Positions 26,201-36,113 of a stretch of DNA of 64,000 nucleotides are shown piece after piece. The translations under genes were made by a program, and so were the position numbers. A model generated the notes under the pieces. The model was not told the DNA's origin. It saw nothing but the letters and a program-made list of their open reading frames with translations, and searched no databases. The stretch lies in contig NC_135262.1 of NCBI RefSeq assembly GCF_964204865.1, forward strand, positions 13,764,001-13,828,000, read 5' to 3'. This DNA comes from Styela clava (lineage: Eukaryota > Chordata > Ascidiacea > Stolidobranchia > Styelidae). Position 1 is the first letter of the stretch. Each line of letters opens with the position of its first letter.

Positions 26201-29200
26201 ATAACCATTTGAGTACAAGGAGAAATTATTTCTTAAAATTACAGTTAGTTAGCCTTATATTGTTTATATGAGTGTGAAGGAATGAAAATGCATTGTTAAT
26301 GGGACCTTGACGGTTTTCAGTTAAAAAATTATCGAGCTGACATAAGAGTTGAAAATATAAATCAATCGAAACGATGTTTCTTTCACTACCCTGTGCTACT
26401 ATCTATCAATTAAACTTATAAATTTATAATCAAGAATAAGGAAATATTCAGTTTTGAATATGCTTGAATGTGAAATATTACTACATATCCGAAAAGGAGA
26501 GCAGACACTATCATAATATGTTCAAATAGGTAGGCTACTGTTTTGTAAGAAATGATAATCATTCGAAATCACATCATGATATTCGTCACATTCAGTGTTA
26601 AAATAACAATAGAAAAGATGATTGAATGTAAATAAGAGAACAAAAGACCATTAACAACCGTTACCTCATATGGCATAAGGATAGGGTTTTACAAATTGAA
26701 TAATATCGATTTATATAAACTTGAAGTGAAGCTTGCCAAGCTTCTATCATGAATATGCAATTGTACACCAATCATTGGTAAATACGTACATCCTCGCATA
26801 TAAGTCGATCCCCTAAAATGGCCCTAAAACGATGAATTTATAAAATTTGCATATAAGCCGACTCTACAAATCGTACGCTCTCATTGTGAGAGCTTAGCAT
26901 AGAGTTGTAGCTGGTCGAATTATGTTAGCATAATGTCATTTCGTTTGAGCGCGATCAGAGATATGTGCATTTAAGCAAAATTTTGAGTGAAATCAGAGTT
27001 ATGTGAGTATAAACCAACCCCTTAGTTTGACACATTTTTTGAGTTTTAAACTCAGCTTATAATTATGCAAAGATATACGATAATAGTAAATACAGAATTT
27101 TACTCGAAGATCGACTGATATAGAGAGACAAAAAGCAAAATTTGTCACCTTGCATAGTTCCATTCTTGAAATGGCAGCATCAAGTTCATCTTTCATCGTA
27201 TCAGCCTTAGCAGACATAACTTGGATATTTACTCCTGGGTTATATTGTGCTTTATATGCTTTCTGCCATGCTAAATGTGCATTGTCTCTATCCAGTACAA
27301 GTCTCTTCAATCTCTCTCGAAGCTTTTGAATGTTGGGTATATCAGTCTAAATTGGTGATAAAACAGAATTATAGCAGAACTTGTAAGTAAGCAAAAAATA
27401 TGCTGATGAATGCGAGTGAGAAAGTAAAGCAATAGGGAAAATGTGAATCTGTGATACGAAGTGATACGAAATGATGAGCAGAGTGTCATAACTCCTCAAT
27501 TAATGATATTTGGATGAAAACAGGTACTTTTTGACTACTGGCATTAGAATAAACTTGATATCAAACACTGATAACCAATGATATGTAAGTTGCTACTATT
27601 CTTTGGGAGGATCAGAATCTTCTTGGTTCGGAATTGCCTATCCAGTTTATTACACCCTGGAGGTGTGGCATGGGATATGAATTCGAGAGTGATTCTAACA
27701 GTTACATCTAATGTTTTAGCCACTTCATTTCAAATATATTCCAAACAATATTAATTGAATGCCAATTAGAAATATAAATACAAAACATACATACAAGATA
27801 CATTTAGTTTTAATATTACATTTATACATTTAGTTTTAATAATATCATACTATGCACGACAAATCGTTGGGGAATTGCAAATAATAAATATTAGACAGAA
27901 GTAATTAATTAGTATTGATTGTGCCAACTTGAGATTTAAAAAGCAATTAACTGCCATCAATATTTCATCAATTTTAATTCACAAGAATATATTTATCAGT
28001 CAGCAAAGCTAAGCTCTGAATGACTGAATTTAATTTATATAAAAAAAAGACAGCAATAGAAAATTGAATACATCGGAATTGGAAATAGAGATTTTGGGAC
28101 AACGTTTATTTTTTAGGGTAACGAGTCAATTTAGATATTCAAAAATCAAAATCAAGGACAAGCAAAAATCATAGAAAGGTAAATTATCAGAATACAGACA
28201 TCTTCACTCATACCCGATCTATAATCATAAGTTTCATCACACAAGCACAGATATTTACCTCTACGAGGGTATGAAGTGGGTCTATAACATGGCCCTCGAC
28301 AAACATTTCATAAACCGCTCGTTCTTTGGCAATCCCTGTTTCAGCCTCAGCACAAACTTTCAAAGATTTCCTGAAAATTGAAGCATTATTAATAAGATTC
28401 ATAAATATATACTAAATGTATTAGAGAAATTTCCATTCTTAAGTGATAGATAACACCGTCTAACTTTTCCTGTTGGCTTTTGATCTGAGGAAATCACATC
28501 ATCCCTTTGGGATATGGGAGAGATGGGATTTGCCTAAAAACAGGATTTTGTGGGAAAGTGTAACATATAGCAGAATAAAATTTTCATTATATGATCACCC
28601 TGATGCTATTACGTTATTTTTTTGAAGTTCCAGTGATGTATTTCTTCTATTCTATGTAAGAAATTCTGATTAAACAAACACACGTTAAATAATTTTTTGG
28701 CAACCAAAAAGACTTACGATTAGTCAATCAATAAAAATTATTTTTTTATTATCGATTCTAGTCAAATGCCAATTTTGCAAATAAGTCCCCATATGGTCGA
28801 ATATAACAATTCTCATCTATCGGGAAACTATGGCGATTGAAATATGATAATGAACCTATTACTATATAGAAAGGATGTAGTCCCCATATATGGTCAAACA
28901 TAACACGATTCTCATCTTTCGGGGATACTGTGGCCATTGAAATATGATAATGAACCTATTACTATATAGTAAAGATGTAGTCCCTATATATGGTCAAACA
29001 TAACAATTTTCATCTTTCGGGGAAGCTGTGGCCATTGAAATTTGGTAATGAACCTTTTACTATGTAGAAGGGATGTAGTCCCCATATATGGTCAAACATA
29101 ACAATTTTCATCTATCAGGCAGCTATGGCCATTGGAATATGATAATGAATGCTACACCTATAAAGAAAGGATGTGGTGATAGAAACCAAGTTTCCTATCA

Positions 29201-30896
29201 CAACAATAAGCAGTCATGAGCTAAAAGGAGGAAGTCACAGTTTCTACTAATTCGCGTAGCAGATATTAGAAATACAATAGGCCGAAGTACGTCATTTCAG
29301 AAAATCTTTCGATCTATTTGAAGGTAAGATAGATCTGTCAGTTCAATCAGGTCTGGTCCACATATAAACAAGTGTTTTTGTCCATTTTTGACTCAACTTT
29401 AAATACGCCTCTGCATTTTATTATTAATAATGCCATGAGAAACAAGCCATATCGCATTATACAATGCAATGCATATCAGAAATAGTAACCTCAAGACAAT
29501 GACTAAAGAAGTCTTATACAAATAGATGAATACTTCCATAGTAGCAAATAAGTAAACAAAATATGTAACAAAAAACCACTCCAGTGAAAGAATGATATCT
29601 CAGAACAAGACCAATACACGCATTTTCGTGAAATATCATATACTTTCATAAAAGATAGCCTCGATAATTTCATTCTCTTTCACAAAATCACACTTACTGT
29701 AAAGCACTCTCAGATTCAGCAGCAAGCTGATTACTTGCTTCTAACATAGCATTGGCAACTGCGGTTTCTGGTAACTTTTTCTGTGAAAATTAGAAAACAA
29801 TATTTGCTTCGAATTCAAATAATAGATTCTTTATTATTAAGGAACAAAATGTTTGTACGCAATAATTAATTTTTGGTAATATTTTTAATAATTAAAATTA
29901 TAAAAAATTTTCAATGAGGAATTTGGCATCTGATAATAAAACTTCTGTGAACTGTGTAAAACAGAAAATACAATTAAACAATTTGGTCTAAATCTAAAAC
30001 TTGGGTGTTACAGAGTTGGATAATAAATGTTATGTCAAAATTAGTGTTTTGCTTTAGTAATTTTGCGGTCATAATAGCACTGAATGATGTTTGTGTTTGA
30101 GTATATTTTTGGGTTGGGTAATTTTATAAAAAAAATTTAAATTTTGGCCGCTTGGAAACGACCGCTTGGGAACCACTGCTGTAATATATACCAGGGGTGT
30201 GCAACCTGCAGGGCAAATGCGGCCCAGAGACAAAAATTGTGTGTTGTGTTGACATATGGACAAGTTAATAAATAACACAGTAAAATGAAATGTCACTTTG
30301 GAATCGGCATACATATTTTTTACATGGGATTGTTAAAACATTTAAAACTCTCACCAGTCTTTTATCTAAATCGGGACCACTGGACTGTAGGCATTGTGAT
30401 ATCTTTTTATACACCGATGAACATGCCAATCTTGTGTGTTCGAGTCTCTTTTCAATTAGTAAAAGTTCATCTGTCAATACTTCACTTTTATTAGCTCTGG
30501 AAAAAAAACGATATTACGGTATTTAAAAAATATGCAACATTAATAAAAAATGAACTGTTATTACCATCCAAACGATGTCATATGTCAAAAATAGGAAATT
30601 TAAATGAATCATTATATGAATGTAGCCTTTTGCTGATAATTATACCATTGAAGAAACAAGCCTGCAATTAATGATGATCACCCTACATATTTTGGCAAGT
30701 TGTAATTCTATAAAGAAATTTTAAGTTGTAAGATACCACGGTATAATATCAAAGTCTATATATTTAACACAATTGGGCAGAAAAACCTGAAAAAATCAAG
30801 TTATTCAGCGAACAAATAGGTCCTTGGTGAGCCTCACCTTCCAATTTTTTGATCGGCTTTAAGCCTATATCGCATTACTTGCTTCTTGAAATTCAT
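17212..30896 (-). CDS. ARHGAP17/44-like: BAR-domain RhoGAP, ARHGAP17/ARHGAP44 (RICH) family, 15 coding exons
   Basis: Exons, 5' to 3' on the minus strand: 30838-30896, 30355-30496, 29698-29780, 28259-28370, 27149-27346, 25379-25447, 24786-24867, 23612-23739, 22384-22583, 21654-21734, 20659-20778, 19853-19932, 19030-19243, 17991-18071, 17212-17710. All introns are GT..AG and all phases join, giving 2148 nt, 715 residues. Residues 1-248 are an N-BAR domain starting MNFKKQVMRYRLKADQKIG, which bends or senses membrane. Residues ~254-445 are a RhoGAP domain that speeds GTP hydrolysis by Rho-family GTPases; the catalytic Arg finger is R295 in GLFRIAGGAAKLKK. The tail is Ser/Pro-rich with SH3-ligand-like stretches (KKKKAPPAPPGPR, PKPRPKPPVRKRP) and ends ESIVTQL, a class I PDZ ligand; RICH proteins are known to end in such ligands. 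The start is the first Met and matches the family N-terminus. The single vertebrate-type pair cannot be resolved, so the symbol is generic. Confidence 0.93.
19358..19615. repeat. Minisatellite, ~53 bp x about 5, RhoGAP intron 12
   Basis: Five units carry GA(G/C)(G/A)AGA.TC.GGATTTGAGTAGA-like text followed by TTT..GAGAAACAAA. They start near 19361, 19408, 19462, 19514 and 19569. Confidence 0.8.
20237..20517. mobile_element. hAT-type MITE in RhoGAP intron 11
   Basis: CAGTGGTTCTCAAACTTTTC at the left faces an end reversing to CAGTGATTTTTAAATGG. Flanks GTCTAGTA and GTCCAGTT match at six of eight bases. Confidence 0.8.
21051..21335. mobile_element. hAT-type MITE in RhoGAP intron 10, perfect duplication
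   Basis: The left end CAGGGGTGTGCAACCTGCGG faces an end reversing to CAGAGGTGTGCAACCTTTAA. ATTTAAAG flanks both sides (21043-21050 and 21336-21343). A diverged left end of the same family is at 30186. Confidence 0.9.
21601..21637. repeat. 18-bp direct duplication beside RhoGAP exon 10
   Basis: CTTGAAATGCCCTCCCGT occurs twice in succession, about 17 bp downstream of the exon 10 donor on the minus strand. Confidence 0.85.
22837..23145. mobile_element. hAT-type remnant in RhoGAP intron 8
   Basis: AAGGGGTGGGCAAGGTTTTT..GGGCCG at left faces GGGCCGTAGTTTGCCCGTC at right, a familiar hAT MITE pattern. Both outer flanks contain CTAGAC, but a clean 8-bp duplication is not visible. Confidence 0.55.
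23822..23920 (+). repeat. tRNA-like (SINE-like) repeat in RhoGAP intron 7
   Basis: TAGCTATGATGG resembles an A box, and GGGTTCAAATCCCA about 30 bp on is a B box. CATAGGTTAAAATCTTGGG between them resembles CATAGGTTGTAGACCTCTGG at ~5573. It cannot fold as a complete tRNA by eye. Confidence 0.5.
28785..29170. repeat. Minisatellite, ~98 bp x about 4, RhoGAP intron 3
   Basis: Units begin with GTCCC(C/T)ATAT at 28785, 28880, 28980 and 29078. Each contains ATGGTC.AA.ATAACA, a TCAT TTTCGGG-like piece and TATGATAATGAACC. Confidence 0.85.
30110..30240. mobile_element. hAT-type end fragments in RhoGAP intron 2
   Basis: A right end GGGAACCACTG (~30169) is followed by a left end CAGGGGTGTGCAACCTGCAG (30186), the latter like the 21051 element. 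Neither has a visible partner end. Confidence 0.4.
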
Positions 30897-31300
30897 GTTG
30901 ATTTGTGTCTTTTATTATTTATCGCATTGTCCTAATTTTAATAAGCAAATATAACTAAAACCTTAAGACTAAAAATACATATTAAAATAGATTGATACAG
31001 ATATATAATATCACATATGGATAAAAAAATAAATGACAACAAGATCAAATTACAAAATACAGTTTCTATGAATTAGCAGCAACAATTCAAAAAAATAGAC
31101 AAAACACATAACTTAGTTATATAAAATCGATGCCACTTTGGTACGCAAACTCACTTGATTACTGTGATCTCAATTGTATACAAAAATGGCACCACAATTG
31201 TGTATAATCTCATGAAGACATTCACATAGAATTCAGTCCCTAACACTAACTAAAATCGCAAACCGAAGCAGCACCAAAAAAATATTTTGTACTCAGAAAC

Positions 31301-31306
31301 TTTATT
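31301..31306 (-). promoter_or_regulatory. Poly(A) signal of the MIIP-like gene
   Basis: AATAAA on the minus strand, 18 nt beyond the stop codon of the MIIP-like exon. Confidence 0.6.
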
Positions 31307-31324
31307 CATTATGATGAATTTACT

Positions 31325-32202
31325 TTACATAAAATGATAAGATGGGTCATGAAATGATCCAGAGAGTGATTGTGGAACATTCACAATTGTTGAGTGAAGT
31401 GCACCAACGTTTCGTACTCGTTTACTCGGATCTGGTAAAAGAGAAGCTTTAAGATCCAAATGTGAAGACAACTTAGGCTTTGGCACCCTGTTTCTTGATG
31501 GTAGAGAATATTCTCTGCCTTGCATGCAATGGTCATGTAAAGCCATGGAATCAGAATTGGTGGATCTTGGAATGGAACGTTTAAATTTATTTGGAGTTGT
31601 TAAGACAGATTTAGGAACGCTAATTCGGATAAAACGAGGTGATGTTTTTGTACCAGGGTGAACACTGATGCTGGGATCAACAGGTACAGGGTAAAGTCGA
31701 GAGTTGACTGTGTAATCCAGAATTCTAGAGTCTTGCGTATCAGCAGGATCTGGAGAGATTGGATATTTTTTTCTTGGTTTAATCGGAGTTAAATATTTCT
31801 CATTTGCATTTTCGACTTTTCCACTGCATTCATCCCGATTCGTTTTTCGAAACTCATCAATTTCATTGATAAAATCCTGAGTAACAACAGCTGAAACCCC
31901 GCCCGAAGATCTCGGCAGACTATCCATTTCTACGACTCCAGCAATCCAATCATATCCGAGCAAAGGTTTCGGAAGTGGAGCAATATTTTCATCAATGCAC
32001 TGACTGTGTCTTAGTAAGCGAGAATTATCAGGACTATCAACAGAAAATTTGACTCTGTTTTTGCCTCCTGGTGTGTGCCGAGCTTTCGATGCAAGGATGG
32101 ATCGTTTCGGAGTCTTCATATTATCGGAAGCCTGATAAGGTTTTGTTGACCGCGTCTTAGATTTTGGACCCATGTTCTGGTATCTAGGAGTCTCTGTGTT
32201 AT
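31325..32202 (-). CDS. MIIP: MIIP-like protein, probably the last coding exon
   Basis: The open frame from the first Met (32173) codes for 282 residues. Several blocks match my knowledge of the vertebrate migration and invasion-inhibitory protein, in the same order: TPKRSILASK, PLLGYDWIAGVVE, EIDEFRKTNRDEC, VNSRLYPVPVDP and FIRISVPKSVL. MIIP is described as binding IGFBP2 and restraining cell migration; function here is inferred only from similarity. The match begins well inside the vertebrate protein, and the frame stays open upstream of the Met to a good acceptor (pyrimidine run, then ATAAAG) at 32203. So the start is probably in an unseen upstream exon and this is a terminal exon, phase 1 at its 5' end. 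The stop is followed 19 nt later by AATAAA. Confidence 0.8.
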
Positions 32203-32324
32203 CTTTATATGAAAAAGGAAAGAAATAAAAATATACAGTTATGAGAGCAGACCTATATTTCTGTATTTAGCAATTCCTGGATTTCAAATCATGAAAAAAG
32301 CAGTTTGATAGAGGGCATGACCAC

Positions 32325-33020
32325 GGGCAGAGAAGGGTCTTACTACTTACTGAATAGAGCGCGAAACAGCGCAGAAGAGAGGGAAAGAGCGCGAAACAGC
32401 GCAGAAGAAATGGAAACATTTTCCCTTTCATTATTTCAGTATTTATTAGCGTCCGTAAATTTCAAAAAATTTGATGGGAAACAGTATACAGTGGTAGGGA
32501 ATGATCACGAGTTTATATCAGTAATCTTCAAATAACCAAACATGACGCACCCGTGTTCAGGTTGTGCATCATCTTGGTGCACATACTTCATGACGCACCC
32601 TAACCTGGTACACATACTGTGTTCAGGTTGTGCGCCATCTTGGTGCACATACTTCATGACGCACCATAACCTGGTACACATACTGTGTTAGGGCTGTGCG
32701 CCCTCTTGGTGCACTTACTTCTGGAGTTCCAAATTTTCTTTGATTGGTGTGCTCAAAGTGACTACCGTATAAGTCACTTTGGATGTGCTCATATTACGTC
32801 ATGTTGGGTTATTTAAAGATGTTGAAGATTCTGAGATTACTGATAAAAACTCGTGATCATTCCCTACTACTGTATGCTGTTTCCCATCAAATTGTTCAAA
32901 ATTTCATGGACGCTAATAAATAATGAAAGAAAAATGTTTCCATCTCTTCTGCGCTGTGTCGCGCTCTTTCCTTCCCTTCTGCGCTCTAAGTACAAGTAGT
33001 AAGACCGACAGAGAAAGATG
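32325..33020. mobile_element. 0.7-kb foldback element upstream of the MIIP-like exon
   Basis: Inverted arms of about 210 bp (32325-32545 and 32810-33020) face each other; for example GCGCGAAACAGCGCAGAAGA at left matches the reverse of TCTTCTGCGCTGTGTCGCGC at right, and AGGGAATGATCACGAGTTT matches AAACTCGTGATCATTCCCT. The centre is a tandem array with GTGCGCCATCTTGGTGCAC. The open frames inside (32305-32535 and 32867-33124) are arm sequence, not genes. Confidence 0.8.
32541..32725. repeat. Palindrome-rich minisatellite in the foldback centre
   Basis: CATGACGCACC begins units at 32541, 32589 and 32654, so spacing is about 48 and 65 bp. Each unit holds the near-palindrome GTGC..CATCTTGG..GCAC. 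The same module is seen singly at 15178-15222 and at 45890-45995. Confidence 0.8.
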
Positions 33021-34959
33021 TAGCCTATAAGGATAAGATTTCCATATTTATCCCAGGAAAGAGGCATAATAATATGGCAAACCACGGCCTCTTGTCTGCT
33101 CGTCCGGTTACCATAATGCTGCACTACGTACGGTACGGTATCTGCTGTACGGTACGGTACCGGTGACGTTAATACCGTAACGTTACGTCACGGCCCTTTT
33201 TCCAAATTTAAATAAAATTTGCTAATCATATTTTACCGAACCGCAAATTACATTTATCTAGAATAGTTTATAGGCTAATACAATATGAAAGTGGAATGAA
33301 TGAAGATTCTGTCGACGACGGAACAGCCCAGCCAAGCCAAATGTCAGAATGTCCACCAACGGTCGGAAATCAGATTTGTGTATGAGGTGTATAGAGTCGT
33401 AAAATAGAAATCCAATGAATGTGAAATAGGCGGATTTTTCGTCGTTTACCTACATTATAATAACAGCTGGTTATTTAATGATTATTTTGTTCAAGTACGT
33501 AAATAATATATGATCACATATTCTTTTATATAATAAGAATCTAACGATTGATATTTATTATCGGTATTGCGAATAGTGAAATCAGGATGCCTCAATTTCT
33601 CACAGACTCTGGACATGGTGGGCGTCACTACAATTTTACGTCGTAAAATGACACTATTCACAGATTCATAGCATAGGTACTATGACTCTATTTTTAATTT
33701 TTGGTATTACCGTCCATAACCGTGTCAAGATTTAGTTGTGAGTATACTGACAGTGACAGTATGGACCTTTCCCCGAGCATCGACTTCCTTGTTTACTTCG
33801 TGACATTGGCCAATCAGCAAGATGAAAAAAGTGACGTAACAATGCCCCCTTTTTGCATCCGCTCAGACACTTTTCTCACTCAGACAGATTTTCAAGCGTG
33901 GTTGTAAACATTACCTCGTTTTCGCGTTTTTGAACTCTATTCGTTAGTTTTCAGTTGTGTTTCGGAAACTTAAATAAAAATCAGATAATTCAATGATCAC
34001 TCTGTCTTCCTAGGAGTTTTAATTTAATTGCAGTAATAAAAATTAGTGTAGAAATAGCTGTGATAGACTAGCCTGAAATTCTTTACCGGTACTTTGAAAA
34101 AACCGACTTGTTGTGTGAAATGAATCATAATGATGGTTTGAAACACATACCCCATTTTACAGGCGCCAACTCGCAAAAGCACTCCTAAAATAGCACTGCA
34201 AATTTTGCAATGGTAAAGTATAGGAAAAATTTTCCGGGGGTCAAAGGTCGGGGAAAGGTCCATTGTTGTTAGTGATACTGAATTTTCCCTAATTTTTTTT
34301 AAAAATTTTCCCATATATTTGAACACGTAAAACAGTGGCTTTAATTAATCATCTTTCGTTACATAGAATTTTAGACTTCAGGTTCGAATTCCATGATTGT
34401 TTCAGAATCGAATCGAATATTTTTTTGAATCGTATCTCGAATAGACATTTAAATGATTGCGCTATGCCCCCCAGACATATAAATTGAAGAAACATAAAAT
34501 ACGTCACTCAGTTCGCTCAGTTGTCGCACACAATAAGAAACGTGTTTCATCAATAATTCATTTCGAAAAAGAAATTAGAATTGCATTTTAAAAAAATGAC
34601 TTAAAAATAATGTGGGATTCACATCGACGTTTGAAGAAAAAAAAATGCCGGCTATTCCAATTTTTCGTCCACTAATCCGATTCAAATAATTTGCTATTGC
34701 TATTTCGAATCGAAATACCCGGCCAAGAGATGTAGCCTTCGTGTAGCGCAACCCAATTTCCATGTTGAAATTATAACAATGATCTGAAGTTTCAGATTGA
34801 ACATGTTTTTCGAACACTACACTACTATGGAATAAATAGATAGACTACTCTACAAAAAGGACAGATTGTCATCAAAGTTGCTTACCTTTGCTTGGTTTCG
34901 CCTTGGACAAAAAAGCCACAAAAAGAAATTACGTAGTCAACAGTATTACCTTAGATTTA

Positions 34960-35100
34960 GTTTGATTGTTTGATATCGCAAACGAAGTGTAGGTTCACCA
35001 CTCTTCTCACTGGGGCATTCACATAGATTATGTTTGATTGTTTGATATCGCAAACGAAGTGTAGGTCCACCACTCTTATCACTGAGATTAAATCAGGACG
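34960..35100. repeat. 72-bp tandem duplication
   Basis: GTTTGATTGTTTGATATCGC begins at 34960 and again at 35032. The following AAACGAAGTGTAGGT.CACC is shared, with two or three differences. Confidence 0.85.
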
Positions 35101-35270
35101 TTATTGGACACGTCAGTGGACATAACGATTGTTTCAATATTATGTTGTTGTTCTTGTTTATCTTCCCTTTCGTCATGATAAAATAGCTTTTCTCTTCAAA
35201 TACTGGACCAATTGCTATGAAATTTTCAGTGATTAAAGTTGGATTTTTTCGCCAGAAGGGTATTAATTTT
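35100..35270. repeat. Dispersed repeat, copy 1
   Basis: It shares CATAACGATTGTTTC, TTTCGTCATGATAAAAT and TACTGGACCAATTGCT..GAAATTTTCAGTG with 48190-48350. Related text occurs inverted in the 42195 element and, in part, at 38840-38940. It has no recognised coding content. Confidence 0.65.
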
Positions 35271-36113
35271 ACTTATTTCAAAAATTTTTGTGGACTTCAA
35301 GCGATTCGTTTTTTATGTTTCAGATTAAAAAATAGCGACATCTTGTGGCGTGTCCATATATTGATAGGGGTACATGATCCTTTTTCCGTTCGATTTTGGG
35401 GGTTAAGTTAATGAACAGTTCGGAAACCAGTGGTGTAGGCTAAGCATTGTTGCTTATTTGCTTTTATAATGACGAATAAATAAAGTTTTGCCGTAAGCGC
35501 ATATGGGTAAAATTCCAAAACTCATCCTAATGCGCGTTAATAATTTGAAAAGTCACCACTCAAAAAAAAATCACCCTTTCAACTGCTAACATGCTTCTTA
35601 TGTCAGGGCGTACCTTTTCATTTAAAAAAAGGAAGACTTGTTTTCTTTGCTGATTCTCTTGGGGTAGGCTACTACTTCTGTCAGCTATAAATAATCAGTA
35701 CCAACGTTGTTCGATTCAAACTTTGAACCTTAAATCAATAGTAGGTAATTTAATTCGATATTATCAATGAGAAGAAAGCGAAGCGAAATTAATGATTTAT
35801 TTTACTTTTCAGTTAAGTTTTGAGTGAGGTTCAGTTGTTTTGAGATACAGTTGATTATATAATATATATAGTCAATAATTCTTTTCGTTAATCATATCTA
35901 TGGTGACAATATAATCATTTTACAATTTAGCATATAAAATACAAATGAAAAGGTTTTTTATCCAACTCCATCATCTTCTTCAACTTTGTATTCTGAGGTA
36001 GCATATAATTGTAGAAAATCCAAAGAATCTTAATTAATCATTCTCCGGAGTGTGCACGCAATAAACGTTTCACGTACATCCGTCATTTTTTGTCGAATAG
36101 TCTCCCTCGTGAA

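Larger units (their letters stand above)
33021..36113. other. Gap between the MIIP-like gene and paralogue A
   Basis: This should hold the missing 5' exon or promoter of the MIIP-like gene, but I cannot identify it. It has GTACGGTACGGTA repeats (33127-33165), ATTCGAAT-rich repeat-like text (34390-34710), the 72-bp duplication and the dispersed repeat at 35100. Confidence 0.4.

Noticed and set aside
28785..29170. CRISPR-like array
   Set aside because: The units are long, contiguous and diverged without spacers, and the genome is animal; it is a minisatellite.
32305..33124. Open frames with repeated Glu-Arg-Ala-Arg-Asn-Ser text
   Set aside because: They lie in the inverted arms of the foldback element and repeat each other.
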